Counted from the first letter of the stretch, positions 1 to 25,495 are shown. The stretch is 64,000 nucleotides of DNA from Paramecium sonneborni (GCA_905182985.1 CAJJDN010000063.1:343132-407131), one strand, 5' to 3'. Numbers and translations: made by a program. Notes: a model not told the origin generated them from the letters alone.

Positions 1-3000
1 CCATTAGTAATTGATGCTAATTTAGATGTTGGAAATAAGGTTCTTGCAGTTACAAGAGCAATGGAATTATATTCAACTCCACCAGGAACAGTATGGACTA
101 GATTGTCTACTTATGCTGATGCTGGTACAACAACTATTACAGTTGCTGAATGTGCTGGTTGGGCTGTTGGAGATGAAATTGTATTTGGACCTTCAGGCAG
201 TGATCCAGAATAAAGAGAAAAGAAAACTATTGCAGCAATTTCAGGATGTTCCATAACTTTAAATTCAGCTCTTGAATTTGATCATTATGGAGCTCCTTCA
301 GTAACTATTGATAAACCAGGTATTGGACAATTAGATATGAGAGCAGTTGTTGGTCATTTAACTAGAAAAATTAAGATTGAAGGAGGACCCAGTGTTCATG
401 GATTAGGATGCAGAGTTTTAATTTATTAGTTTGAAGAGCCTGAGGCTAATTTAGGATTCCCAAGAAGAGGATATACTGTATTACATGGTGTTGAATTTAA
501 TAATTGTGGTTAATTTGATACATAAAGAAGTGGATTAGATTTTAGAAATCTTAACAGTGATATTATTAAGACTCCTAGTGAAGTAGTTGGATGTTCATTC
601 CATGATACAACAGGTATGTTGATGACAATTTAAGATTCATAATACATAACAATAAAGAATAACATATTCTTCACAGGTATAAAGGCTTTGGTGTAAATTA
701 ATAACAGTCAATATGTGAAATTCTAGAATAATGCATTGATATATGTGAAGAAGAGAGTAATATAAGATGGAGGTATTGCAAATTGGGCAGTGTTTGGTAA
801 TTTTGTTTACTCAGAGGAATTGACACCAACCTAAATAATAAGAGATATTATTGATGTATCTGGAAATGTAGGATAAGGATCATAGGATACAGGATTCTTT
901 GTAATGGCTAGTAAATGTTCAGATTCTTATTAATCATCTTTCTATAATAATCATTGTTCAGGGTCTGTTTTGGCTTGCTTTGGTGTTCGATAAGATCCAG
1001 ATGGTGCATGCACATACATTTAAGGATTATCCGCATATCATAGTGGAGTAGGTATTATGTACGCCGTTAAAGCAGAGGAATTACATTTAGAAAAGGCTTT
1101 AGTTGCTGAAAATGAAGTTGGAATAGTTCTTAGAGGTGCACCTTATAGCATCTAAGATAATTAAATGAAGTTTTCAAATAGTTTTGTGAGTGCATTTGTA
1201 AGACCAGAATGTACTAAATGTTATTCATCAAAATTAAATCCATATTGTAGTAATACATATGGAGTTAAGATGGGTACATTATCTACAACAGCTTTTCCTC
1301 CAATTTCAACAAAACCTTCTGATAATTTTGATTCAATTTGTACAATTTAAAGGGTTGATTTAAGAGTTTATATAAATAATGTAGAATTCAACAATTTCAG
1401 ATTGAGTCATGATACAGTTGCAAGATGTGGTAAAAATGCAGTATTTAAAACAAATTACAAGGCACATGATTCAACAGGATAACATTATTTGGTTAATTCT
1501 CCATGTTCAAATTGTGAATTTGATTCTATTTTATATTAAATGAGGGATTCAGATTGGTCTAAATTAGGATGGTTTGGAGGATGTGGTTCATTTGAATGTA
1601 CAGGTTAGAAAAATGTGTTAATAGAAGATCAAACGGGTCATTTCTTTGGATAGATTGGTTAGGCAATCACAAATAATACATATTTTGGACCAAATGTAAC
1701 ACATTGTGTAAGAAAGAATAGTTGGAATGGATATTGGTGTCCAGAGAGAAAAATAACAGTATTAAATTTTATGAGTGTTGCTGCAGATTATAATAAGAGA
1801 TTATATTCACCAATAAAACTAACGGATGGATTATTTTTCAATGAAATTAATAGTTTTACAGAATGGGCTTGGGATGGACCAGAACCTTTGAATTTAAGAG
1901 AGTCTAAATTTATAGCATTGGTATCTACAAACACAATTATAAATATGACTAATGCAGGTATGAATCCAACAGCATCAGAATATTGGTTATCAAAAAGAAG
2001 TGAAGCTGGAAGTCCTGAAGACTTTGTAATTTTGAAATGGGAATTCTCTGTACCTTAGATTGTATAGGTACATGTTGGTTCAAAAGTCATATTACCTGGA
2101 TTAACAACGCATTCTAAACATCATGATTTAACAACAATGACTGATTAATGCGGGGCAAATAATTATTTCTTTGAAAATAGAACTATTCATTTTGTTGTCA
2201 ATGCAAAACTTGATTGCAAAGTTAAGATTTCATTAAAAAATACACTCTAAATTTCAACTAGATTAGAAATAACTACAGATTAATTCTTTGGAGATAAATT
2301 CTTGTAATATGCCAAAGCTTAATTAGGAGGAGATCCTTATAATTACTTTATTATAGGAACAAAGAAATCTAGGAGAAGATTCTTAGATGAAAGTACTAGT
2401 TATGAAATTACTGTTGATTGGGGAATAGTTGATAGTGCTGATATTGGAACAGATGCTTCTGCAAATTCATAATCAATTCTATCTGAATTAGCCACTAAAT
2501 TAGAATCTCTCAATCCTCCTCCTGAGATTGGTACAGTTTTAGAATAATCATCTACAATCACTGCCATTAGCAATTTAAATTTCCCAAGTACAGAAGAAAC
2601 AGCAGGTATTTATTCAATATTATTATTTAGCTACTCCTCCTACTCCAAATGATGGAACCAATACAAACACTGGTAATAATAATAATAATGGTAATAGTGA
2701 TAATGGTAATGGAAACTCTGGTTCAACAGGTGGTAATAATAGCAATAATAATAATTAAAGTGATGATTCATAAATTATTTTGACTACTGATGAGGGTGTC
2801 AATCAATAAGAATTGAAAGATCAAAATAATAATAATAGCACCTCAGGAACAATTTAAAAATCTATTAAAAAGGCTGAATCAACATCATCTACAGTGATAA
2901 TTGTTGTTTCTGTCATTTGCTCGGTTGTTGGTGTTTCTATCCTTATTTCAGGATTGTTATACTATAAGAAGGTCAAATTAGCGAAACTCATGGCAGCTAG

Positions 3001-3076
3001 GGTTCAGAAAGTCGATAATGAATTCTTCAAAGTCAACATCACTGAATTATAGCTACAACAATAACCACATGAATGA
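1..3076 (+). CDS. G8/parallel beta-helix membrane protein, 5' truncated (PKHD1L1/TMEM2-like)
   Basis: Open in frame 1 from the window edge to TGA 3074-3076, with one 25-nt intron (2606-2630); 1017 codons are present and the N-terminus is outside the window. Reading TAA/TAG as Gln, the first ~130 residues look like the end of a G8 domain followed by the RAVVGHLTRKIKIEG-type motif that follows G8 in fibrocystin-L and TMEM2/CEMIP. After that come right-handed beta-helix repeats (NNxF, FxNN patterns), a Cys-rich middle, and an Asn/Gly/Ser-rich linker at ~2680-2760. A single transmembrane helix (VIIVVSVICSVVGVSILI) at ~2895-2960 is followed by a short basic cytoplasmic tail. I infer a type I surface protein. 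Whether it has hyaluronidase activity cannot be told from this part. Confidence 0.85.
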
Positions 3077-3214
3077 AAATTTAATCAATATTTTACATAT
3101 ACAAAATTAAAGTTTTATTTATGAAAAAATAATGGTATACATAAATTAATTGATCATTTTCTTACATTTATTAGCTAATTAAAAAATTTTTGGAGAGTAA
3201 AAATATAAAAATAA

Positions 3215-4759
<1,545 letters not shown>

Positions 4760-5217
4760 TTTATTAAATATATTTTTAGAGAATTTAAAATTCTTAAAAA
4801 AAAATTGTATTATTTTAAAATGAAATCTGCATAAAATTTCACTTAATGATTTTAAAAAATTATCAACGAAAATTTTTTTAATGTTTTTTTAAATTCTCAT
4901 TAATTAAAATAGAAAATAAATTAATAGAACAAGAAATTCAAATAATATGTTGATAAATTATATCAAAAATTAATTAATTTTGCAATCTTGTAAAATAATG
5001 ATAAAAGCTAGTAAAAAATTACCATAGATTCATTTTATTTATTGAAAATATTTAAAAATTTTTTTAATTTATTATAAAATAATTAAAGGAAATTTAAAAT
5101 ATATATATAGTAATGTTAATTTCATTATTTTAATTCAAAAACAATTAAAGCCTTAATTTTTTAAGATAATATAAAAATATATATTATATTATAATTTCTT
5201 ATTCTAATATTTATATT
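4760..5217. other. Intergenic, convergent 3' ends
   Basis: 458 bp of AT-rich sequence between two stop codons. I see no credible frame, RNA gene or repeat. Confidence 0.6.
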
Positions 5218-8200
5218 TCATTTTGCGTGTTTATTACACCATGGACATGTAGGATAAGCTTGTAAATATGTATTCCAAGCATCTTTAAGTGCTCCTCTTC
5301 CACAAGATTAACAATTAATTGATTAATTCTTAAGAAGTGGCATACCAGTAATTATGCAAGGTTCCCAAGTTTATTTACATTTGAAACATCTAAAAAGATT
5401 AAATTTATTATATACCTCAATGAAGCATCATAAATTTGATATCCACAATCACATTGACGAGTAGGTAATACTGGATCTTAATTTTGATTTACAGATAGTT
5501 AAAGTAACCAATCTCTAATTTCTTCTTTTTCTTTGTCAGAAATTAAATTCTTTTCTGGCATTGGTACATCATAAGGGGATGGTAAATCACTATTTTAGAA
5601 TTCAGCTCCATCTCCTAATCCATTATTGTTATCAGGATCTTCAATTACTTCATATATATCTAAATATCTATTTAATAAAACAAATGCCAATCCAAATTAA
5701 TTGATTTTTTTAGCAACTCTTCCAGCATCTAAATATAATTGATCAATTCTAACTAAATCACAGTATCTTAATAAAGAAATACAAGTTTAAGCATGTAATT
5801 TAACGATACCATCTTAAGCATATTAATTTCTAAGATTGAGTAAATGTGATACAATTCCAAATCTTTAGAATTTCTTACCAGCATCAGATTTTAATTCATG
5901 GGCAGCTTCTAATCCTTAAATGAATCCATATAAGGCTTATCTAAGAAGTTTAAGTTCTTTTGGATCACATTCTACAAAGATTTCAATTGCTAAATTTTCA
6001 TAGATTGGATAATTTTATTAAATGATTGGCATTCCATAAGTAGCTAATGATTAAATAGTTTCACTAAATCTTCCTTATTACATAGTGATTTTAACATATC
6101 TCATTAAATATTTATTTAAATATTCAACTCCATGTTTATCAGCTAATTGTAAACATTATCCCCAATCATTTTTTTATGCTAACATTTCCATTGCAGCAAC
6201 AACATCTCCAGTTTCAATCATTACATTAGCTTATCCAGTTGATGCTCCATACTTACGTTACTCTTTAGTAATATAATCAATTAATTTAGCATTTAATTCT
6301 TTATTATTAATCATTTATGCGACTTACTTTGCTTTTTCAAATTCTCTACCTTAAACATAGGTTGTAACTGCTTCTTAGTATTATCCAACTTATTCATAAA
6401 GATATGCTGCTGTTTCTAATTTCTTAATTTCAATTAGTCTTTTACAAACTATCTATACAATTCTAGGGTATTTATCTTTATCATAATTAGCAGCTATTTA
6501 AATGGCTCTTTCCCATGCTCTAGTCATTACATCTTCACTTTATGTGTTCTATGGTGTGACTTCTAAATAGATTTCAATAGCTTTCAAATAATCTCTTTAT
6601 TCTTCCCAAGTTTAAGCACTTTGATATAAATCTTCACCAGTCATATTATATGTATTTGCTACATTACCATATTTATTATTTAATTCAGCAACCATATGAG
6701 GAGCATGACTTTTTGCAATTTTCAAAGCCAAAGGATAATTACCTTAATCAACATACATTTTTATTGCTAATTCAGGTCTTTTACCTTGAATGTAAGCTTA
6801 TTCTGCTTTTTAAAGATCTTTCTTTTCTATATAAAATTTAGCTTAACTTATTAAAATTTATGTTACAGATTATGGTTCATATTGTCTAGCCACTTATAAT
6901 GCACTGGTATAATCTCCAAGATGTTCATACATATTAATAGCTTCTGATGCTTTGCCAGCTTTTATGAAATTCTCTTCAGCTTCTTTATATCGTCTTTCAT
7001 CTTCTAAATGACAAGCATATTTAAAATGAACATCTTATAATTTATGTTTAGCATGTAAATTAGCTAATTTAAATGCTTCTTCAAATTCATGTCTATCTGA
7101 TTAATATTCTATCAAAGCATCTACTAAATTTAATCTTTACAACATTTTCAATCCAGCATCTGGTCCAAGAGATTCAGCCCATAATTTAGCTTATTAACAT
7201 GTTTCTTTTTCTGATCCATACATTTTACAACATCTAATAGCTTCTTCCCATTAATTATGAGTCTTGTACATTTACATAGCTAAATGCCATGAACCAGCTT
7301 CAATATAATGTTATTCTGCTCTTTTAAGAATGTTTTCTCTTTCTAATTTTTTAGCAATTCCTAAATGAATATCTTTTAATTTTTAAGGAGTATATTTGCT
7401 GGCTATTCTAATCACACTTTCATATTATGAAAGGTTTTAATACATCAAAATAGCAGTATCATATTCTTGAACAGTTAAATATAATTTTTCAGCCTCTTTA
7501 TATTTACCAGCTTATTCAAACTTTTTACCTTAATTTAAATATAATTAATTAATTTCCTCAGGTAAATATTCTCTTGCTATAGAAAGTGCTTTATCCCATT
7601 TACTTGCTTTAACATACATTTCAAATGCTTCAATTGGAGAATTAGCTTTTATATAATATTTTTCAGCAAAATCATATTATCTAACATCCTCATAATGTTT
7701 GGCTACTTATCTATAATAAGGTCTTGATACTTCAGCTGATTGATTCTATAATAATTAAATTGCTTTAGTCCAAGATCTACTATATACCGCTGCTTCAATA
7801 GCTTTTTAGAATTTGCCTGCTTCAACATAATGATTAATAGCACTTTCAGTTTCTTTATTTTCTACTAAATAATTAGCCCAACTTTCCTCTAATTATTTGA
7901 CTAATTTAGGATCTTTCCTTTTAGCCAATTCAACTGCTTTTTTGAATACATTACCTTTAATATAACAATTCAATGCTTATTAATCATCTTCCATCTATTC
8001 ATAAAATTCACCTCCTTTTTCATACATCCCACTCTATGCTAAAGAAGAAGCAATTCTTTCTAATAAATCTTATGGAAAAGACATATTGCAATTAAATACA
8101 ATATTGGCTGCTTTAGCTGGTAATCCACCTTATAAATAAAGAGTAATTGCATTAATAAAATCACCTTCATTCTCTTTTAATTCGGCTGCCTTTGATTCTT

Positions 8201-10500
8201 ATCCAGTTTCAATTAACCATTAATAATAATTTTCTTTTAATACCTTAACTTATTCATGTCCTCTCTTTTCAGCAATTTTAATAGCTTCATCCCATTTATG
8301 TAAATCTTAATACATTCCCATAGCTTCATTAACTTCATTATGATTTAACAATAATTCTTCAGCTTTAGTAAATTATTTATCTAATATAGCCAATTTAGAT
8401 TAAACTCTATAATATGATATTCCATCCTTTTTTCCAGTTTCTTCATAGTATTTTTAAATAAGTCTATTAATACCTCTCAAATAAGCTGCTCTAGCAACAT
8501 CTCCTAAAGCAGCATAACAATGTTCAGATACAGATAAATTCTATTCTTCCAAAGATAATTACGCTAATACTTTCCAATTAGCCTCAGTATCAGATGTTAA
8601 TTCTAATTTATCTAAAATTGATGCTGCCTTCTCAAGATCTCTTCCTTCTATTGCAAATCCAAATTCTATCAATGCTTAATCTAATTTATAAGCAACTTTA
8701 TTTTGACCTTCACTCACTATTACAGAAGTAGAACCAGCTTAAGTTGGTGTACTTGGAATCCTTTCAATTTCTTCTACATCTCCTTTTATTGTGTATAATG
8801 TAACTTTATCAGGGTTCTCAATTGAATACCAAACACATAAATTGTTTCTATTCTAAGCTACTATAACTTCACTTTCAGGAACCCATTGAGCATAATTACA
8901 AAATGAAAGAAGAGTATGTTTAAATGCATTTTTTATTGAATACAAATATAGTTACCTTCTTTTATCTCTAAATATCAATCTATTAGCATGAGAATTCAAT
9001 TCCAAAAAATCAATCTTTGTATCATGAGCAATTGTAGCTATTATACTCTTAGTTGTTAAATCTTATATTTAGAGTGTTTACAAATCCAATAAAAATGCAA
9101 TCACTTTTGTTTTATTCTACCCAGTATAACTCACTTTAGCACTTATAAGTGAATTTTTCATATGTTCAGTTCTACATGTACCTAAAATTCTATCACTTCC
9201 ATATTCAATTAATGTTAATTCACCAGCATTAAATACCATACATATATTTTCATTTGTAAAATCAAATTTTTCATTTCCACTTCCTCTCCAACTTACTTCT
9301 GAAGTTTTTCCAGTAGCTAAGTCTCCTACAATTAAAGTTTCATGTGTTTTAGCAACAACAAATCTCTCTTTTTTAATATCTATTTTTGATATTTCAGCTT
9401 AAGATGATCTAATGACTGCTTATTAATTAGTAGATAACACTTAAATGACAATTTAAGATGGACCTATATAATTTAAATCATATTTTCCTTTGAATCTAAT
9501 TTTTTTCATTGAAATATCCCAAGCATCAACAGAACCACATAAAGATCCAGTAATTAATTTAGATGAATCATTCTTCCAACATAATGCTGTAATGGTATAA
9601 TAATTTTCAATGTGTTTGACTCCTATTTCTTCCCATTAGGATCTTTTTTAATTATATGTATATAGATAAAATCTATTGAAATTACCTAACACTATAATAT
9701 CTCCATTAGGACTACAAGCACCAACAGAAAAATCTTTACATCTCTCATCTTATGTATAATCAAATCTTTAAACTAGATTTCCATAATTATCATAAAATGA
9801 TACTTTCTAATCATTACCAGCTGCAGCTACATTCTAACCATAAGCTAAAGCATATGGTATTGAATGATGAACTACTAGTTTTTATGATTATTATGTATCC
9901 AAATTATAACTATAGACTGATCCATCAAGATGACCTGATACAACAACATCTCCATCTCTATTAGTTGCCATACTTACAACATATGATTCTGTTGTAAATG
10001 CTATTTGAGACTAATTATAATATTACTATAATTAATTACTTTATTATTTTTCAAAAATCCAATCTTAACCTTTCCTTCTGCTAATCCAAATATTATATCA
10101 TTCTCTCTTTATGCTGGCCATATCAATGTTGTTATTGAAGAAGATGCTGGAAATTTATTACAAATTGTCTTTTTCTCTTTAAATTTTGCTCCAATCTTAT
10201 ATACATACACTATATTATCAGATTGTGCAACTGCTATCTTTGTTGAATCTGGAGAAAATTCTATTGCTCTTACTACATAAGATTTCTATTATGTTTTATC
10301 TGATGGCTTTGTTGGGAAATTGTCCTCTTTACCCAATTAATCATTAAATAATAATATTTTCTAATTTTTATATCTAAATCACTTACTCGATCAGCTGTAC
10401 ATACACCAAGTTTTTAACCATTATAAGACCATGCTAATCCACTCACTTTTTGCATTCCATCTAATGCAGGCATTATATTACAAGAATACTTAAGTTACAT
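5218..10500 (-). CDS. IFT172: Intraflagellar transport protein 172
   Basis: Minus-strand gene from ATG (cat 10498-10500) to TGA (tca 5218-5220). Introns at 10361-10386 (26 nt), 10011-10039 (29 nt) and 5390-5415 (26 nt) leave 1733 aa, very close to animal IFT172 (about 1750 aa). The start [19 protein letters not shown] and the following LAWSYNG...VCTADR closely follow the IFT172 N-terminus. Residues ~1-600 are WD40 repeats; the remaining ~1100 residues are TPR-like alpha-solenoid repeats rich in WE.AI, A..Y and EEA patterns. The C-terminus carries paired cysteines (CDCGYQ, CFKCK, CQSCG, CPWC) that look zinc-binding. IFT172 is a peripheral IFT-B subunit needed for ciliary transport and turnaround at the tip. 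The ORF is uninterrupted by TGA, so the gene appears functional. Confidence 0.96.
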
Positions 10501-10693
10501 TAAATTTTTTAAATATTAATGTCATTTATATCTAACAATTTTCGATTTAAAAATAATCACTCTCTATTTTTAATACATCATTTCATATTATAAATATCTT
10601 TGAATACTATTTATGAATATAAATTTTTATTATTTCAAATTTCTATACCATATTTATGTAAGTTTAATTGATATATGTATAGTAATAGGAAAA

Positions 10694-11356
10694 TCAAATT
10701 CTTTTTGCAGGGGAAAAGGAAATTCGTTAAGAAAAAGTAATTTTTTAAGGTGACATTATGTAAATTCTTGCTTCTCTTTATAAGCTGTATCTTAAGATCT
10801 AAGGTGGCCTTCCAGATGAAGAGACTCTAATTTATTCTATATGGGCTTGCTTTTTTATTGAACTCTTAATCAATGGGTCAACTTTTGTGGACCTACTTGG
10901 AACCTTAAAAAGGGGTTTTAGTTTTTTGAACTCATGACATTAGTTTGTTACCTATTTATTTTTATCTACAAAATTCAATTATGAAAATGCTAATTATCAT
11001 GTTATGATACACTTTTCTTCATTTTCATGTGATATTTATTAAGGAGATTATTCATCATCTTAAGTTCTAAAATGAGCTGTACTATTTGATTCCTAGATAT
11101 CTGCATGATAATTGCTTAAGTCTTGAGATAAAGATAACAATTTATCTTTAATTTTGAAAATCTGTTCTCTTAATAATTATTGCTCGTTTGCATGCAAAAT
11201 GGACATTAACGAATAATTTTATTTATTTATAATATCAAATATTTTAACAACCTAATTATATCTGAAAATAGATAAACCATAGTTCATCTTTTTATAAACT
11301 TCTCTCCAACTCTTAATATATACAATATATACAATGATTTAAAAACTGTTCAACAT
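10694..11356 (-). CDS. Hypothetical basic protein, about 213 aa
   Basis: Minus-strand frame from ATG (cat 11354-11356) to TGA (tca 10694-10696) with one 21-nt intron (10990-11010, GTATCA...ATTAG) that joins two frames precisely. The N-terminal part is hydrophobic, the middle is helical and charged (REQIFKIKDKLLSLSQDL), and the C-terminal ~70 residues are Ser/Pro/Arg-rich (VSSSGRPPQILR...). I do not recognise a family. The start is uncertain because the frame stays open upstream; an internal ATG at 11287 is an alternative. It sits in the divergent space between IFT172 and Piezo. A plus-strand ORF of 59 codons at 10758-10937 is likely a shadow of this gene. Confidence 0.55.
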
Positions 11357-11684
11357 ACTAAGAAATTCTAAAAAAAATTAATTGTACAAATACCTCAATA
11401 AAAAAATATCAAAAAAAACATTTCGGTAATTCTAATGTAGAGCTATACAATTCTAAAAAAGAATATGTTTTTTGTTAGAATAAAGATATTTACAACATGG
11501 TTGCATTATAAATTAATATAGAATAAATTCATCAAATGAATGACTTTCATAAATTAATGAAAAGGTCCTCTATATTTCTCAAAATCTAGAATGTTTCATT
11601 TAGATTTAAAATTAGAAAGAGTATTTGCATTTTTTAGAAAAATAAGTATTGATATGGATTAATGTGATTATTTTTATAAATATT
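11357..11684. promoter_or_regulatory. Divergent intergenic region upstream of Piezo
   Basis: 328 bp of AT-rich DNA between two start codons facing away from each other. It must hold both promoters, but I can name no specific element. Confidence 0.4.
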
Positions 11685-21614
<9,930 letters not shown>

Positions 21615-21653
21615 TTATTAAATTTATTTGGATAAATATAAATCAACAATTGA

Positions 21654-22553
21654 TCACTCTACTATAATGTCATCTTATTATAGTTTTTCAATAACTTATG
21701 TTTCTAATTTTAATATATTATTTAGTGCAGTTTAGTATTTGTATTTAATTTCATTAACTTCTTATAATTTAGAGACAATTTCCTTATTTTCCTATTAATA
21801 GGATAAAATTGGTTATGACTGATAATGGATTGAACTCACAGGTGGTCTAGGTGAAGGTACTTGTTAATTAGAAAATCTCCAATCTTTATTATTATTACGT
21901 TCCCATGAACTTTTATGACTGTATCTATATGGTCGTTAAGGACTAAAAGAATCCAAATCTCTATATCTATCTGTATCTCGTTCTCTCTCTTTTTCTCTTT
22001 CTCTTTCTCTTTCTCTTTTCATCTCATCAATTGCCTCTATCACTTCTGCTTTCTATTTTCTCCTTGTATTTTATTGTTATTGATATCTTGATAAATTATC
22101 TTTCAGAACTTCTATTGTCTAATTCAATTATTATATATGCTAATCTAATTATTATCTTTCATTTTGCAATAAACCAATCTAATCTTCCAACTCTAAAATA
22201 ACATTTCTTTAGTATTCTATTGTATCATACAGATCCTATACATCATCTTATTATAGTTTATTTTATAATTCATAAATCTTATTTTCATAAACTCTTCTTT
22301 CTGCATTAAATTCTATATCTTTTGTATTAATTTATGATCTCTATAATACTTCTAAATGCTATCTTAATTCATATAATTCATTTTATCTTTGTTTCTCATA
22401 TTTTAATATTAACTCTTTCCAATTTTCAACTTCAGGATACTTTTGTACATTGCTCTACAACAATAAATCTATTCTTTTCATAAATTCTTTTAACATTTAT
22501 TGCTTTTCCAATTCATGTTGCTCCTTTAACCTTTATATAATATTATCGTTCAT
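21654..22553 (-). CDS. Coiled-coil protein with Arg-Glu repeat
   Basis: Intronless 299-aa frame from ATG (cat 22551-22553) to TGA (tca 21654-21656), ending 40 bp from the Piezo stop. Residues 1-~175 are a long heptad-rich coiled coil (LKEQHELEKQQMLKEF, LELEDQIGLLQNERQQL). It is followed by KRERERERERE at ~residue 190, encoded by a (GAGA/CTCT)n simple repeat at ~21972-22020, and then a Ser/Pro/Arg-rich low-complexity tail. The family is not recognised; a structural or basal-body/cytoskeletal role is only a guess from the coiled coil. Confidence 0.75.
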
Positions 22554-22731
22554 ACTATTAAAATTATTTTATATATACGTCAATATATATAAGTTGGTTG
22601 AGATCAAATATACATAATTTTTCAATACATTTAGTCTAAATAAAATAATTAATAGCTCTTATCAATTTAACTCTTAATTTTGAAGATATTCAAGAAAGGA
22701 ATTATAAAAATTGTAAATATTATCTTAACAA

Positions 22732-23019
22732 ATGATAATGAATTATAAAAATATTTTAAAAGAATGTAGAATTAAGGAAGATAAGTAATAAAATAAGATT
22801 AGTAAAAGAATTGTATAAATTAATAAAATAGAGAAGAAGTTTAAAAATTGTGAAGTAAGTTCTATTGAGAGAGAGTGGAATAAAATAATAAAGGAATAAT
22901 TAAAAAGAAATGATGGAATTGATTATTTTGAAATTAAATTTACTAACAAAATTTATATTTTTCATTTGAAATTTATAGAATCTCATGATATAGATGAATT
23001 GCGTAACAGAATGTTGTGA
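22732..23019 (+). CDS. Hypothetical protein, 95 aa
   Basis: ATG 22732 to TGA 23017-23019, no intron needed. The translation is lysine-rich and well formed (YKNILKECRIKEDK at the start, WNKIIKEQLKRNDGIDYFEI and FTNKIYIFHLKF later, ending DIDELRNRML). It looks like a small mixed alpha/beta domain. I do not recognise it. Its last ~35 bases overlap the proposed start of the next gene in another frame, so one of the two starts or ends may be wrong. Confidence 0.5.
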
Positions 23020-24831
23020 TAAGGGTATAATGGTAGAGGAAAAGTGTAAGTGTGATATAGGATCATTTGGTGATGATTGTTATTAAAATTTGTAAGACAT
23101 TTACATAGCTACTTATTATACTTTTATTGGGATTTATAGTGTTGCATTTCTATCGATATTATTGGTAACTGTAAGTTAATTTGAAAATTCTTTGAAGACT
23201 TAAAGAATACCATCTTATTATACGTAATATGATATATTTTATTTAAGTTTTTTTTAATATGCATATGCACTAGTTGGGTCTCCTTAGAATTGCATTTTAG
23301 TATTAACAATGGTTTTATCAACATGTAAATTAATATGGTTAATATTGGATCCGTTTGAAATCTATGTAAGATAATTATCTATAAAGGTTTTAGGGAGGGA
23401 ATTCAACAGTTATTGAAAGATTACTAGCCGAAATAGTATATACAATACTGTTTTATATCTACGGTTGCTTATTGATAGTGTGGTATACCATGTATGATGA
23501 GATTTCATATAATATTTATTAAGGAGAAGGGAAAAAGCAAAGGAAGTGGATATTCAAATATTATAAGGAAGCATTGAAGATACGATTGTTTATTGTGTTA
23601 TTGGTTTAGATAACGGTAAGTACATTAAATGGTAATTTAAGTTATAATTAAAGGTTTAAGGAAAAGTTTGTAGTATCCAATCTTTTTGATGATTTGTTAC
23701 ATATTTTTAATGGTTAACTTCTTTTTGTTCATAATAGAATTCATCATATATGGTTCTTCATTGTAAAATTGTATAAAAGACTAGATTACAAAATGTAGAT
23801 AGTAGTTTAGAATACAAAATTCAGGAATGGAATAAACCATATAATAATAAATTATAAAAGAGGAGAGTTTTAGTAAATCTCCTGAATCAGTTTAAAGAGC
23901 AGCAAGATTATCTAGAGAAATAAGTATTGAGGAAGAAAATAATTAATTTTAGGATGAAGTGAAATAAATAGAGGAACCAAAAATAAAGATTGGATATGCA
24001 AAAATCAAATCTGTGTCATTTGCAAGAACATTTGTAAAAGGAGTTAGGGGATCAGCATTTATTAGATAAGAAAGTTTAAAATAATTGAAATCTAATAAAT
24101 CTAATTAGTAAAATTAGGATTTAAATACTGATCAATCTGCAAAGGATTTAGATAATCAATTTAAGTAGGAATAAAAAGATGAAGAAATCAATAGTTGTTG
24201 TTTAAATGAAAATTAATCTAATTCTATGTAATGGGAAAATTAAGATGATAGATAAACTTATAAAGATACTGTCAGAATACAAATAAAAGCTATCAAAGAA
24301 ACTAAAGATACTGCTGAATATAAAAAAGAATTATAACCAAAATAAAGGGATAGAAATGATTCAAAAAGATAGTAAAATATTGGAATCAATCAATATGATT
24401 ACAAAACATCTATTCATTATTAATCTGATGAATATTAAGAGAAATTTAATCTAAAATCTTCTAATTTAGCTATTGACAGACAAATCTTATTCAAGATATA
24501 ATTGTTAATTTATTTTGGCATTATGTTAGAAATACTATTTGGAGGATTAAGCATAACTGTATTATTAACAGATTTGATTAGAGATCCTATTGGAGTATTG
24601 GTTTATTTATATGGATCATCAACATTATAGTTTTTCTCCTTGATAACAGTATTGAAATTATTTAGAGACATAAAAAATCAAGAAATAAAGAATCTAATTT
24701 GGATTCAGAAGGTGGGTAATCAGAAGAATAAAATAAACTCACAATATGTTTTCTCAATCCCTTAAGATTAGAAAGAAGATGCATAAAAATTGAAATTCGA
24801 AAAAAGAATTAATATGAATACTTTATATTGA
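22985..24831 (+). CDS. Multi-pass membrane protein with N-terminal EGF-like cysteine motif
   Basis: Two introns (23366-23393, 28 nt; 23763-23784, 22 nt) give 598 aa from ATG 22985 (alternative 22994) to TGA 24829-24831. The N-terminus has an EGF-like pattern CVTECC...KCKCDIGSFGDDC and is followed at once by hydrophobic helices (IGIYSVAFLSILLVTV, LTMVLSTCKLIWLIL, a third around 23440-23500). A long Gln/Lys-rich cytoplasmic stretch (~23850-24470) separates these from two more helices near the C-terminus (LLIYFGIMLEILFGGLSI and the next). This layout, EGF-like stub plus several helices, is seen in ciliate surface proteins, but I cannot assign a function. Confidence 0.72.
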
Positions 24832-24838
24832 TATTATT

Positions 24839-25495
24839 ATGAAATAAGTGTATCTCTCATCATATCAAATCACTTAGCTTTTTGAATCAGGTTCACTCAC
24901 ATATACTGAAGAAAATGAACAGACTGATCCTTAAAGTGTTGTTGTTAGTAATTTTTAAATGTTTCACTATTTTTTAGTCTCTCAAAAGGAATACTAAAAT
25001 TTACAATAACAACATGAGAGAAGAAAAGATTTAGAAAAGTAATACAATGAATAGATGAGTAATTTAAATATGGAAATAAAAAAAATACAAGAGGAATTGG
25101 TATCATTTAAACATTAAAGAGAATTAATAACTTCTAAAGATTGTAATGAGTCAATTAATTTTATAGCTTTACTGCATAGTTTGAGATTGTAGTTTCAAGA
25201 AGCCAATTAAAGAGAACATAGAACTATTTTAGAATTGTCAAAATAGAATGAGTAGCAATTATAGTTAAAATAATAATTTGATTTCATTTAGGAAAAATAT
25301 AATAATCTTAAAAAGTAAAGTAAATTTGAATAAGACAAAAAAGAAAAACAAATTGAATAACTTAATTTATCAATCTTATAGTTAACCCAAGAGAATGAAA
25401 AAATTAAATAAAGTAGATTCATTAGAAAACAGATTACTTAAATATAATTAAAAAGCAATTGTAATGTTGCATTTAGAAAAAGAACAAATTAATGA
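24839..25495 (+). CDS. Coiled-coil protein, possibly frameshifted at its 3' end
   Basis: ATG 24839 lies only 7 bp after the previous stop; internal ATG 24959 is an alternative start. The frame is a Gln/Glu/Lys coiled coil (MEIKKIQEELVSFKHQREL, LQLTQENEK) and closes at TGA 25493-25495. After QENEK (A6 run at ~25398-25403) a better continuation exists in the +1 frame (SLENRLLKYNQKAIV..., QCLESFMSKLTLEGLKRQ) to TGA 25665-25667. That version would overlap the 3' end of the exchanger gene on the other strand. Function unknown. Confidence 0.6.

Noticed and set aside
10758..10937. Plus-strand 59-codon ORF starting MQILASLYKLYLK
   Set aside because: The minus strand over the same bases gives a Ser/Pro/Arg-rich exon that splices exactly onto an upstream exon, which is the better explanation.
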